Source: 40CM-4-69-5 sp036556905 (GTDB taxonomy: Bacteria; Methylomirabilota; Methylomirabilia; Rokubacteriales; CSP1-6). From it: a stretch of DNA of 64,000 nucleotides. Below, one piece after another: positions 35,737 to 44,282 of the stretch (positions are counted from its first letter, which is position 1; every line of letters starts with the position of its first letter). The DNA lies in NCBI GenBank assembly GCA_036556905.1, contig DATBIM010000063.1, positions 1 through 64,000 of the forward strand, in the 5' to 3' direction. The notes beneath the pieces are model-generated. The model saw nothing but the letters and a program-made list of their open reading frames with translations. It did not search any database and was not told the DNA's origin. Position numbers and translations under genes: made by a program.

Positions 35737-37301
35737 CCGCAGCCCGGGTCTCGGTGGAGCTCGTCGAGGACCTCAAGCCGATGGTCCGCGACCTGCTCCG
35801 TGACAGCGCCCGTCGGCTTCGCCATCTGACCTACGCCGATCTCCGCATCGAGGCCGTGGAGGCGAAGGCGGCCGCCGCGGAGAACGGAGCCAGCCGGTTC
35901 TCCGGAGACGATTACGCGCTCTCCCTGGGCGTCCGCGTCCTGGGCGGCGAGCGGTCGGTGGCGGCCGGCTATATCGGGATGACCCTGGGGGTAGCCGACG
36001 TTCCCCGGCTCGAGACGATCATTCGTGAGGCCATCGAGCGGGCCTGGCGCCGGGCCTCTGCGAACGCCGAGATGAAGGCCGAGGCCCGGGACAAGTACGG
36101 GGCCCTCGGCGAGGCCCTGGTGGACACCCGGTTGCACCCCACCGCTGTGTGTGTGGACACCGTGCCCGCGGTGTATGAGGTGGATCCCCGCACGGTGCCG
36201 CTCCCCGACATGATCCGCCTGGCCACCGAGCTCTCCCGCGAGGTGGCCGCGGCCCACACCCGGATCCAGTACAACTACGTGGGTGTCCTGACCCAGCTCT
36301 CTCGCGAGCTCTTTGCCTCATCAGAAGGCGCGCTCATCGACCAGGCCTTCGCCCTCACCCAGGGCGGCTGCGCGGTGGTGGCCGGGGAGGGAACGGTGAG
36401 CCAGGACCTCTACGACGTCATGGGGCACCAGCGCGGTTGGGAGGTTGTGACCCGCGGCGTGGCCGAGCCCCTGATGCGCTTTCCCCCACTGCGGGACTTC
36501 GTCCTGACCCTGGCCCGGGAGGCGGCGGCGCTGGCCGCGGCGCCCCCGTTGCCGACCTCCGATGGCGAGGTCGTCGTGGTTACCGATCCCCACTACAACA
36601 CGCTTGTCTCGCACGAGATCGTGGGCCACCCCGTGGAGCTCGACCGGGCCCTCAAGATGGAGACCGCCTACGCCGGCCGGTCCTGGCTCTTGCGCACGCT
36701 CGACGAACATCAGCTCGGCAAGCCGGTGGCCTCGCCGCTGGTCACGGCCTACTCCGACCCGGCGCTGCCAGGCTACGGTCACTACCGCTATGACCACGAG
36801 GGCACGCCGGCCCGGCGGGTCGTGCACATCGAGCGGGGCATCTTCACGGGCTTCATGAACAGCCGCCAGACGGCGGCCATCTTCGGGGGCGCGCCCAACG
36901 GCCACTACAAGGCCACCGAAGCCGCTCTCGTCCCGCTGATCCGCATGTCCAACACCGTCTTCGCCGGCGGTGATCGCGATCCCCGCGACATCGTCGCCGA
37001 GATCGACCGCGGCTATTATCTCGTCGGCCATCGCACGCCCTCCATCGCGGAGAGCCGTGAGAACTTCCGCATCTCGGCTCGCTCGGTCTACGAGATCCGC
37101 AACGGCGAGCTCGGTCGTCTGTACCGGGATGGCGGCATCGCCTCCGACAGCCGTGACTATCTGATGAACGTGGACGCCGTCGGCCGCGATTTCCTGCTCT
37201 ATCCGATTCCCAACTGCGGCAAGGGGCAGCCCATGCAGACCAAGAAGCTCGGCAACGGCGGCCCGACCCTGCGCAGCCGCGCCCGCGTCGTGGGAGGCTG
37301 A
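35733..37301 (+). CDS. TldD-like metallopeptidase subunit
   Basis: 522 aa. The TldD zinc motif is HEIVGHPVE (His294, His298-299 region), followed by SPLVTAYSDPALPGYGHYRYDHEG-type and SRQTAA blocks. TldD/TldE form a heterodimeric protease that degrades or matures peptides. It is distinct from the second pair at 48836-51624 and longer than E. coli TldD. ATGA-coupled to moeA; followed after 1 nt by the selenocysteine rhodanese gene. Confidence 0.88.
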   Translation: MTAARVSVELVEDLKPMVRDLLRDSARRLRHLTYADLRIEAVEAKAAAAENGASRFSGDDYALSLGVRVLGGERSVAAGYIGMTLGVADVPRLETIIREAIERAWRRASANAEMKAEARDKYGALGEALVDTRLHPTAVCVDTVPAVYEVDPRTVPLPDMIRLATELSREVAAAHTRIQYNYVGVLTQLSRELFASSEGALIDQAFALTQGGCAVVAGEGTVSQDLYDVMGHQRGWEVVTRGVAEPLMRFPPLRDFVLTLAREAAALAAAPPLPTSDGEVVVVTDPHYNTLVSHEIVGHPVELDRALKMETAYAGRSWLLRTLDEHQLGKPVASPLVTAYSDPALPGYGHYRYDHEGTPARRVVHIERGIFTGFMNSRQTAAIFGGAPNGHYKATEAALVPLIRMSNTVFAGGDRDPRDIVAEIDRGYYLVGHRTPSIAESRENFRISARSVYEIRNGELGRLYRDGGIASDSRDYLMNVDAVGRDFLLYPIPNCGKGQPMQTKKLGNGGPTLRSRARVVGG

Positions 37302-37302
37302 G

Positions 37303-37707
37303 GTGCGGGCGGCCCTGGCCTTCCTGGCCGCCGCCGCCCTGCTCCTGGGCGCGGCGGCGCCGGCGTCGCCACCCGACTACCCCGTCGCCTTCATCACCGT
37401 GGACGAGCTCAAGAAGGTGGTGGACGGTGGTGGCCCGGTGGTCATCATCGACGTGCGCACCCGGCCCGAATACGACGAGCGGCACATCACCGGCGCGCGC
37501 TCGATGCCCCTGCGTAGCGTGCCCGAGCGTAGTCGCGAGATCCCCAAGAACCAGCTCGTGGTCTTCTATTGAACGTGCCCTCACGCGCTGTCCCGGGGGG
37601 CCAGCGACATCCTGTACGCGCGAGGCTGGCGTAACCACAAGGTCCTGGACGAGGGATTGCCCGGCTGGGTGCAGAAGGGCTATCCCACCACGGGGAAGCG
37701 TCCGTGA
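37303..37707 (+). CDS. Predicted selenocysteine-containing secreted rhodanese
   Basis: 134 aa if the TGA at 37570-37572 is read as selenocysteine (U90). Signal peptide about 1-22, then a rhodanese domain: VVIIDVRTRPEYDERHI (CH2A-like) and LVVFY-U-TCPHA, where the residue after FY is the catalytic cysteine in the family. After the TGA 44 codons stay open and read GASDILYARGWRNHKV, DEGLPGW and KGYPT, all expected at a rhodanese C-terminus. The stop TGA at 37705 overlaps the next gene's GTG. GGGAGG precedes the GTG start. Read as a normal stop it would give an 89-aa enzyme lacking its active site. A nonsense mutation is the alternative. Confidence 0.85.
37586..37606 (+). promoter_or_regulatory. 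SECIS-like hairpin downstream of the in-frame TGA
   Basis: CGCTG (37586-37590) pairs with CAGCG (37602-37606); after a single T/C mismatch CCC (37592-37594) pairs with GGG (37598-37600) around a GGG loop (37595-37597). The loop begins 23 nt after the last base of the TGA, inside the 16-37 nt window of bacterial SECIS elements, and has guanines at its start as required for SelB binding in the bacterial model. Confidence 0.65.
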
Positions 37708-39263
37708 TCGGCACGGCCGCGCTGGCCCGCGCCGTGGGGACCGCGCTGGAGTTTGCCCGGGCCCAGGCCGGCGTGCGCGAGGTCGAAGCGTTCGCCTCGG
37801 CCAACGCCGCCCTGCTCACGCGCCTCTGCTACACCTCCCACATTCCCTGCAACGGGGTGGAGGAGCCGAAATCCTCGGAGTCATGCGGCCTCGGCCTCCA
37901 GGTCGTGTTCGACGGGCCCGACGGGCCGCGGCTGGGCTTTGGCGCCGAGCCGGCCGACCTCTCCCTGCGCGGGGCAGAGCGAGCGTTCGCCAAGGCTCGG
38001 GCAGCCGCCGTCCGGGATCCCGAGTTCGTGTCGCTGCCACGGCCGGGCGCGGAGGCGCGAACGCTCTTCGACTATCACGACCCGCAGCTCATGGCCCTTG
38101 ACGACGTTCGTCTGGTCGAGGCCGGCTGGGCAGTCGTGCGTGGTGCGCTGTCGACCTTCCTGCCCTCTTCGCGCCTGGCCGAGCTGGCGGGCAGCGAGTC
38201 GGGCCTGGCCGCCCTGGGCCTCATCCTGGGTGGCGACGCCACCGTCCTCCAGGAGCGCATGGCCATTGCCTCCACGCACATGGCCGAGCCCCAGACCGAC
38301 GAATCCACGCTGATCACCGCGTTCGTCACCGCCATGGTGGAGGGCCAGCAGGCCAAGGGCTCGGGCTGGTCCACGGGCACGCGCCTCGACCACTTCACCG
38401 ATGAGGCCGGCGTGGAGGCCGCCCAGCGCGCCATCGCGGCGGTGGGCGGCCGTCGCGTCCCCTCCGGCGAGTACACCGTGATTCTGGGCCGCCAGCCGGT
38501 CGCCGACTTGCTGAACAACCTGGTGGTGCCGGCCTGCACAGCGAGCGCCTTCTACGCCTCCAGCACGCCGTTTCTCGGCAAACTGGGTCGGCGGGTCGCT
38601 TCGCCACTCCTCACCGTCTACGACCACGGCGCCCGGCCCGGTCTCATGGGCTCCAAGGGCATCACGTGCGAAGGGCTGCCCACCGCCCGCACCGACCTCA
38701 TTCGTGATGGTGTCCTGGTGGGCTGTCTCAGCAACTGGTACGAGGCGCAGCGGCTGCTTCGCGATCCCGCGGTGGCCACCAAGCTGGGCGCCAGCGGCCC
38801 CACCGCCGCCGCCGCGCTGGCTCCCCGCAACGGGTTTCGCTTCGGCGATGGTGGCGGGCGTCAGTTCGACAATCAACCTTCCATCGCTGCCTCCAACGTG
38901 GTGGTGGAAGGCAACGAGACCCTGCGCGCGTCCGAGCTGGTCCGACGGGTGAAGGACGGGCTCTACATCGGGCGCATCTGGTACACCTATCCGATCAACG
39001 GCCTGTCTGCCGGCGATTTCACCTGCACCGTTGTCGGCGATTCGTATATCATCCGCGACGGCCGCATCGCGGAGCCGCTCCGTCCCAACACGGTGCGGAT
39101 CAACGACAACATCGGCAACGTGCTGAACAACGTCATCGGCCTGAGCGACGACGTCAAGGGCACCATCGTCTGGGCGGCCGACGAGGTCGTGTACGCCCCG
39201 GAGATTGCCGTGCGGTCCGTCCACCTGGAAGCGATCGCGGGGTTCATGGAGGAGCTGAGCTGA
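37704..39263 (+). CDS. TldE/PmbA-like subunit
   Basis: 519 aa, no HExxxH in the region where TldD has it, so the non-catalytic TldE partner of the TldD-like protein at 35733. Typical C-terminal blocks: GLYIGRIWYTYPINGLSAGDFT and NTVRINDNIGNVL. The GTG start overlaps the stop of the rhodanese frame (GTGA), so translation is expected to pass through the in-frame TGA. Its stop overlaps the transketolase start (TGATG). Confidence 0.86.
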   Translation: MIGTAALARAVGTALEFARAQAGVREVEAFASANAALLTRLCYTSHIPCNGVEEPKSSESCGLGLQVVFDGPDGPRLGFGAEPADLSLRGAERAFAKARAAAVRDPEFVSLPRPGAEARTLFDYHDPQLMALDDVRLVEAGWAVVRGALSTFLPSSRLAELAGSESGLAALGLILGGDATVLQERMAIASTHMAEPQTDESTLITAFVTAMVEGQQAKGSGWSTGTRLDHFTDEAGVEAAQRAIAAVGGRRVPSGEYTVILGRQPVADLLNNLVVPACTASAFYASSTPFLGKLGRRVASPLLTVYDHGARPGLMGSKGITCEGLPTARTDLIRDGVLVGCLSNWYEAQRLLRDPAVATKLGASGPTAAAALAPRNGFRFGDGGGRQFDNQPSIAASNVVVEGNETLRASELVRRVKDGLYIGRIWYTYPINGLSAGDFTCTVVGDSYIIRDGRIAEPLRPNTVRINDNIGNVLNNVIGLSDDVKGTIVWAADEVVYAPEIAVRSVHLEAIAGFMEELS

Positions 39264-40177
39264 TGGCCGACCTGGCCCGATTGGAAACGATCTCCCGCGA
39301 CTGCCGGGTGCAGATCGTTCGGATGCTGGCCCATGCCGGCTCCGGGCATCCGGGCGGCTCACTCTCCGTGATCGACATCGTCACTACCCTGCTGTTCGGC
39401 CGCATGCGCCACGACCCGCGGCGGCCGGATTGGCCGGATCGCGACCGGCTGGTCCTCTCCAAGGGGCATGCGGTGCCCGCCCTCTACGCGGCGATGGCGC
39501 GCAGCGGGTACTTCCCCGAGGAGCGCCTGATCACGCTACGCAAGCTGGGTAGCCCGCTGCAGGGGCATCCCGACCGCACGCTGCTGCCGGGGATCGAGGC
39601 GGCCACTGGCTCGCTGGGCCAGGGGCTGTCCATCGCGGTCGGCCTGGCCCTGGGCTTACGTCTGGCGCGCTCCTCGGCGCGCGTCTACTGCATCCTGGGC
39701 GATGGCGAGATCCAGGAAGGCCAGGTGTGGGAGGCGGCCATGGCCGCGCCCCAGCTCGGCCAACCGGCGGTGTCGCTCGGCAATCTGACGGTCATCCTCG
39801 ACTACAACAAGATCCAGCTCGATGACTTCGTGGCGAAAATCCGGGACGTGGAGCCGCTGGCCGCCAAATGGCAGGCCTTCGGCTGGCCCGTCTTCGAGAT
39901 CGACGGCCACAAGATCGCCGAGATCGACCGGGCCCTCGACCAGGCCGAAGCCGCGGGCAAGCCCTGCTGCATCGTGGCCCACACCGTCAAAGGCAAAGGC
40001 GTCTCGTTCATGGAGAACAACCCCGAGTGGCACGGCAAGGCGCCGAAGCCGGCCGAGGCCATCGCCGCCATCCGGGAGATCCTGGGCGTGCCCGAGCCCG
40101 CCTGGGCCGAGCACCTGGTCCGGGACGCGGCCACGCGGGCCCTCGCCGACGAGCTCCGCGCGCTGGAACGGAGGTAA
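39263..40177 (+). CDS. Transketolase, N-terminal (ThDP-binding) subunit
   Basis: 304 aa. The pyrophosphate-binding half of a split transketolase: SGHPGGSLS (27-35), the ThDP motif GDGEIQEGQVWEAA with Asp/Asn metal ligands, and DYNKIQLDD. It pairs with the next gene; together they correspond to one transketolase, a layout common in archaea and some bacteria. TAATG overlap with the partner gene. Confidence 0.92.
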   Translation: MADLARLETISRDCRVQIVRMLAHAGSGHPGGSLSVIDIVTTLLFGRMRHDPRRPDWPDRDRLVLSKGHAVPALYAAMARSGYFPEERLITLRKLGSPLQGHPDRTLLPGIEAATGSLGQGLSIAVGLALGLRLARSSARVYCILGDGEIQEGQVWEAAMAAPQLGQPAVSLGNLTVILDYNKIQLDDFVAKIRDVEPLAAKWQAFGWPVFEIDGHKIAEIDRALDQAEAAGKPCCIVAHTVKGKGVSFMENNPEWHGKAPKPAEAIAAIREILGVPEPAWAEHLVRDAATRALADELRALERR

Positions 40178-41112
40178 TGATCGGCATGCCCGCCAAGGCC
40201 ACCCGTGCCGCGTTCGGCGAAGCCCTGCTCGAGCTGGCCGAGCACCATGAGCGTATCGTGACGCTGGATGCCGACCTGTCGAAGTCCACCATGACGGCGG
40301 GCTTCGCCAAGAAGCACCCGCAGCGCGCCTTCAACCTGGGCATCGCCGAGCAGAACATGGTCGGGGTGGGAGCCGGCCTGGCCCTGGCGGGCTGGATTCC
40401 CTTTGTCTGCTCATTCGCCTGCTTCGTGGTCGGCCGCTTCGAGACGATCCGGATGTCGGTCGCCTACACCGGCGCCAACGTGAAGCTCGTCGGCACGCAT
40501 GCCGGCATCGCCATCGGGGAAGATGGCTACAGCCAGATGGGCCTGGAGGACATCGCCTGCCTGCGGGCTCTGCCCAACATTCCCATCGTCCAGCCCGCCG
40601 ACGAGCTCGAGACGAAGCAGGCAGTGGCCTACGCGGTCGAGCACGACGGCCCTCTCTACCTGCGTCTCACCCGACAGAACGTCGAGCCTGTTTGCCCGCC
40701 CGGCTACCGGTTCGAGCTGGGACGCTGGCGCGTGCTACGGCCCGGGCCGGACGTCACCATCGTCGGCTCCGGCGGCCCGCTCTTCAACTGCCTGCAGGCG
40801 GCCACGGCGCTCGCGGCCGTGGGGATTTCCGCCGAGGTCATCAACGCCTCCACGATCAAGCCGGTCGACCAGGAGCTTCTGCTGGCCTCGGCCGGCCGTA
40901 CCGGCCACGTGGTCACGGTGGAGGACCACGCCATCGCCGGTGGCCTCGGCAGCGCGGTTGCCGAGGTCCTGAGCGAAGCGCTGCTCACGCCGGTCCTGCG
41001 GCTCGGCGTTCGCGGGTTCGGTGAATCCGGCGACCCGCAGGGGCTCTACGCCCGGCATGGCCTCGACGCCACCGGTATTGCCGACAGCGTGAGAAAGTTC
41101 CTGAAGCGATAA
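40177..41112 (+). CDS. Transketolase, C-terminal (pyrimidine) subunit
   Basis: 311 aa. Contains the ThDP pyrimidine domain with the activating Glu in NLGIAEQNMVG and AYTGANVKLVGTHAG, then the C-terminal transketolase domain. GAGG precedes the start. Completes the split transketolase for the non-oxidative pentose phosphate or Calvin cycle. A second ATG 9 nt further (40186) is an equally possible start. Confidence 0.92.
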   Translation: MIGMPAKATRAAFGEALLELAEHHERIVTLDADLSKSTMTAGFAKKHPQRAFNLGIAEQNMVGVGAGLALAGWIPFVCSFACFVVGRFETIRMSVAYTGANVKLVGTHAGIAIGEDGYSQMGLEDIACLRALPNIPIVQPADELETKQAVAYAVEHDGPLYLRLTRQNVEPVCPPGYRFELGRWRVLRPGPDVTIVGSGGPLFNCLQAATALAAVGISAEVINASTIKPVDQELLLASAGRTGHVVTVEDHAIAGGLGSAVAEVLSEALLTPVLRLGVRGFGESGDPQGLYARHGLDATGIADSVRKFLKR

Positions 41113-41165
41113 CGAGGGAGCCCCCAAGCCCCGGACCGCCGCCGAACCGACCGGATCGAGCGTCA

Positions 41166-41960
41166 CTATTCTGACATCTTGAGGAGCAAGCCGGTGCGTC
41201 GGGCGCGCTGGACGGCGCCCAGGAACAGCGCGTGGGCCAGGGTCGCGTAGACGATGGACAGGGCCAGCCCGGTGGCCACCGGCGCCCGAAACTCGGAAGC
41301 GAATCCGAAGTGCGCGCGGTAGGCGTCCAGGAAGTGCGTGAGCGGGATCGCCGCTGCCACCGCCGCCGCCGGCGCCGGCAGCACCGAGATGGGATAGTAG
41401 ATGCCGGCCAGCACCAGGACGAAGTTTACACTGGCCCAGGCGAAGGCCTCGGCCCGGTTGCCAAAGAGCGTGATCAGCGCGCACACGAGCACACCCACGA
41501 TCCAGGCGCTGAGGAGACAGCCGAGCAGGAAGGTGACCAGCGGCAGCAGTCCCGCCGCCAGCACGTTGAAGCCGAAGGCCCACCATCCCAGGAGCCCGAG
41601 CACCGCGAAGATCACCACCCCGCGGACCACGCCCACCACCCAGGCCCCCAGGGTCAGGTGTCGAATCCCGATGGGGGCCAGGAACTGGTGCTTGACCGAC
41701 TTCGACCACACGTCGAACAGCACCACGTAGGCCACTTCGAGCTCGCAGACCTGCACCACCGACAGGGCCAGGGTGCCGATGAGGATGAAGGCCGTGGCGT
41801 CGTCGCGAAGCTCCAGGAAGCGGGACATCAGCCCGATGGACAGCACCCCCACCGTGGGCCAGAACAGCAGCTCGAAGAAGAAGAAGACGTTGCGGGTGCC
41901 CATCAGGAAATTCCGGACCACGAACGCCCAGACGGCGATCGCCTCAGCGCGCCAGTTCAA
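41166..41960 (-). CDS. ABC-2 type transporter permease
   Basis: 264 aa, TTG start at 41960 overlapping the ATPase gene by 17 nt. Six predicted membrane helices with the ABC-2 pattern, the coupling end being LGIRHLTLGAW-type between helices. Forms an exporter with the ATP-binding protein encoded upstream. Cargo unknown; polysaccharide or drug export are usual for the family. Convergent with the transketolase genes. Confidence 0.85.
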   Translation of the reverse strand: MNWRAEAIAVWAFVVRNFLMGTRNVFFFFELLFWPTVGVLSIGLMSRFLELRDDATAFILIGTLALSVVQVCELEVAYVVLFDVWSKSVKHQFLAPIGIRHLTLGAWVVGVVRGVVIFAVLGLLGWWAFGFNVLAAGLLPLVTFLLGCLLSAWIVGVLVCALITLFGNRAEAFAWASVNFVLVLAGIYYPISVLPAPAAAVAAAIPLTHFLDAYRAHFGFASEFRAPVATGLALSIVYATLAHALFLGAVQRARRTGLLLKMSE

Positions 41961-42879
41961 CGAAGACCTCTTCTAGCTCCGGCTCGCGCACCTGGAGGTT
42001 CCGGATCAGCACCCCTTCGCCGTGCAAGACGCGCAGCAGCTCGGGCAACCGCTTCTCGGCGTCGTCCACCGTGCACTCCGTCCAGTCGTCGACCTGGGCA
42101 CAGCGGAGCACGCCGGGGGCTTCAGCCAACCAGGCCACCAGCGGGGGGTCGAGCTTCAGGGCGACGACGTCGCCAATGCGGATCTGACGCTTGAGCTCCC
42201 CGGAGGTGCCCCGGGCCAGGATGAGACCGGCCTTGATGAAGGCGATCTCATCGCAGAGCTGCTCGGCCTCCCGCATGTAGTGGGTCGTGAGGACGATGGT
42301 GATACCGCGATCCCGGCGCAGGGAGGCGATGTGCTCTCGCATCCGGACCGAGATGTCGGGATCGAGGCCGAGCGTGGGCTCGTCCAGGAAGAGCAGCTCG
42401 GGCTCGTTGACGAGGGCCTTGGCCAGGGCCAGCCGCTGCTTGAGCCCGGTGCTGAGCTCGTTGTAGGGAGCCCGGCGGTAGGGCACGAGCTCGCACACCT
42501 CCAGCAGCGTCTCCACCTGGCGACGAAGGCGCGCCCCGTACAGCCCGTAGAGCCGTCCGTAGAAGGCGATGATCTCGCCGACTCGCAGGCTCCACAGGAA
42601 CGACGGACGCCCGCTGGCCATGTTGAGACGTCGACGGAGCCGGCCGGCCTCGCGTACCACGTCGTGCCCCAGCACCGTTACCGTCCCGGCATCGGGGGTG
42701 AGGAGGGTGGCCAGGATGGAGAGCAGCGTCGTCTTGCCCGCCCCGTTCGGCCCCAGGATCCCCACGATGGCGCCGCGAGGCACGCTCAGCGATACGCCCC
42801 GCAGGGCCGTGACCTCGCGCCGACGCAGCAGGCCGGACTGGAACTTCTTCACCACCCCCCGCGCGTCGATCGCAAGCAC
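41944..42879 (-). CDS. ABC transporter ATP-binding protein (ABC-2 partner)
   Basis: 311 aa from GTG 42879. Walker A GPNGAGKTT, signature LSTGLKQRLALAKAL and Walker B LLFLDEPTLGLD, with the H-loop TTHYM. The C-terminal ~90 residues follow the nucleotide-binding domain, as in CcmA/DrrA-type exporters. I chose this GTG because TACCAT lies 8 nt before it; an ATG at 42897 is possible but would overlap the divergent Rieske promoter. Confidence 0.88.
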   Translation of the reverse strand: MLAIDARGVVKKFQSGLLRRREVTALRGVSLSVPRGAIVGILGPNGAGKTTLLSILATLLTPDAGTVTVLGHDVVREAGRLRRRLNMASGRPSFLWSLRVGEIIAFYGRLYGLYGARLRRQVETLLEVCELVPYRRAPYNELSTGLKQRLALAKALVNEPELLFLDEPTLGLDPDISVRMREHIASLRRDRGITIVLTTHYMREAEQLCDEIAFIKAGLILARGTSGELKRQIRIGDVVALKLDPPLVAWLAEAPGVLRCAQVDDWTECTVDDAEKRLPELLRVLHGEGVLIRNLQVREPELEEVFVELAR

Positions 42880-42887
42880 AAGCAGGA

Positions 42888-42897
42888 ATGGTAACAT
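42888..42897. promoter_or_regulatory. Overlapping divergent -10 boxes (ABC / Rieske)
   Basis: TACCAT on the minus strand (42893-42888), 8 nt from the ABC GTG, and TAACAT on the plus strand (42892-42897), 7 nt from the Rieske ATG at 42905. The two hexamers share two bases, the same arrangement as between the RDD gene and moeA. Confidence 0.45.
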
Positions 42898-42904
42898 GCC
42901 GCCC

Positions 42905-43255
42905 ATGGCCGCCACGTCCGAGTGGCGCTGCAGGGTCGCCGACCTGCCGCCCGGCCGCACGGCCAAGTTCAGCTTGCGGTGCGGCGCGCGGACGGTGGAC
43001 GGGTTCGTCGTCGGTCACGACGGCGGCCACTGCGCGTACCTGAACCGCTGTCCCCACGTGGGCACGCCGCTCGATCTCTGGCCCAACGAGTTCTTGAGCG
43101 AGGACGGGCGCACCCTGGTGTGCTCCACCCACGGGGCGCTCTTCGAGCCTGCTAGCGGCCGCTGCACGGGGGGGCCCTGCGCGGGCGATGCGCTCACTCC
43201 CCTGCCGCTGCGCCGTGCGGGGGACGAGATCGTGGTGGGCTGTCCCTCGTCATGA
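42905..43255 (+). CDS. Rieske 2Fe-2S protein
   Basis: 116 aa. The cluster motif is CPH...CSTH (LNRCPHVG and LVCSTHGALF) as in Rieske ferredoxins, with no membrane anchor or oxygenase domain. Probably a soluble electron carrier; partner unknown. An in-frame ATG at 42896 would add three residues, but the TAACAT spacing favours 42905. Its stop overlaps the start of a broken NTF2-like gene. Confidence 0.88.
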   Translation: MAATSEWRCRVADLPPGRTAKFSLRCGARTVDGFVVGHDGGHCAYLNRCPHVGTPLDLWPNEFLSEDGRTLVCSTHGALFEPASGRCTGGPCAGDALTPLPLRRAGDEIVVGCPSS

Positions 43256-43486
43256 GCGATCCCTGGCCGCCGTGGACGAGGCCAATCGACCCTCGCCGAC
43301 GTGCGGGTCGCGGTGCAGGGCGAGCTGGCGTGGGTCACGTGCACCGAGAACATCCTGTCCCAGGTCGCCGGCCGGGTCACAGTGACCGCCGTCCTGGCCA
43401 CCAACATCTTCGAGCACAGCGCGGAGGGCTGGCTCTTGGTCTATCACCACGCCTCTCATGTGCTCGGCCGGGGCACTTCGCCCTGA
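43252..43486 (+). pseudogene. Decayed SnoaL/NTF2-like protein gene
   Basis: The end (43301-43486) reads DVRVAVQGELAWVTCTENI and VYHHASHVL, a clear SnoaL/NTF2-like C-terminus. The start reads SLAAVDEANR in a different frame (43260-43289), and the expected ~45-residue middle is missing. So one large deletion with a frameshift, plus a second 1-nt shift relative to the ATG at 43252. A 61-aa remnant could still be made from GTG 43301 but would lack most of the fold. Confidence 0.6.
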
Positions 43487-43502
43487 CCGGAGGCGCGAGG
43501 GG

Positions 43503-44282
43503 TCAGGCCAGGCGCGTGTAGCGGGCCCGCAGGCTGTCGAAGCGGCGTGAGCGGCGAATGCCGCGGCGATGGAGCACGAACCAGAAGAGCATCGTCAGGA
43601 CCCGGAAGCCATAGACGCTGGAGACCAGCAGCCCGGCCGAGGACGCCGCCGGGAAGTATCGGGTGGGCACGGCGATCTCCGTGATCCGGAATCCCGCTGC
43701 CACGACTTGCCCGATGATCTCCTGATCGAAGACGAAGCTGTCGGAGTTCAAGAGGAAGTTCACGGTTTCCAGCACCTCGCGGCGGAAGGCGCGGTAGCCG
43801 GTGTGGTACTCGCTCAGCGCGAGGCCGAACGAGCGGTTCTCCACCGCCGTCAGGAAGCGGTTCGCCGCGTACTTCCACCAGGGCATGCCCTGGGCGAGGG
43901 CCGAGCCGCTCTTGAGCCGGGAGCCAAGCACGACGTCGGCCCGCCCGTCCACGATAGGGGCGATGATCTGCGGAACCAGCGTCGGGTCGTACTGGTAGTC
44001 GGGGTGGACCATCACCACGATATCCGCCCCCTGGCGCAGCGCCTCCGTGTAGCACGTCTTCTGGTTGGCCCCGTAGCCGTAGTTCCGGTTGTGCACGAAG
44101 ATCTCGATTCCCAGCTCGCGGGCGATCTGCAGCGTGGCGTCGGTGGAGCCGTCGTCGACGAGGATCACCGTGCTCACGCTCTCCTTGGGCAGCTCCTCGT
44201 AGGTCATGCGCAGCGTGCGGCCGGCGTTGTAGGCAGGCATCACGACCACGACCTTGGGGCGCGTCACGGCGGCGACGCTCAC
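43503..44282 (-). CDS. Family 2 glycosyltransferase (DPM-like)
   Basis: 259 aa. GT-A fold with VVVMPAYNAG, DDGSTDATL and VMVHPDYQYDP; DSFVFDQEIIGQ follows as in dolichol/polyprenyl-phosphate mannose synthases. Two possible membrane segments at the C-terminus. Likely transfers a sugar from a nucleotide donor to a lipid carrier or envelope polysaccharide; uppP nearby recycles such lipids. GTG start overlapping the cinA stop. Confidence 0.85.
   Translation of the reverse strand: MSVAAVTRPKVVVVMPAYNAGRTLRMTYEELPKESVSTVILVDDGSTDATLQIARELGIEIFVHNRNYGYGANQKTCYTEALRQGADIVVMVHPDYQYDPTLVPQIIAPIVDGRADVVLGSRLKSGSALAQGMPWWKYAANRFLTAVENRSFGLALSEYHTGYRAFRREVLETVNFLLNSDSFVFDQEIIGQVVAAGFRITEIAVPTRYFPAASSAGLLVSSVYGFRVLTMLFWFVLHRRGIRRSRRFDSLRARYTRLA

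Noticed and set aside
37303..37572. Rhodanese as an 89-aa complete protein ending at the TGA
   Set aside because: It would end one residue before the active site, and the downstream frame stays open and rhodanese-like up to a stop that overlaps the next start.
43252..43486. Second selenoprotein at the NTF2-like gene
   Set aside because: The two halves lie in different frames with a large deletion; no TGA at a Cys position.
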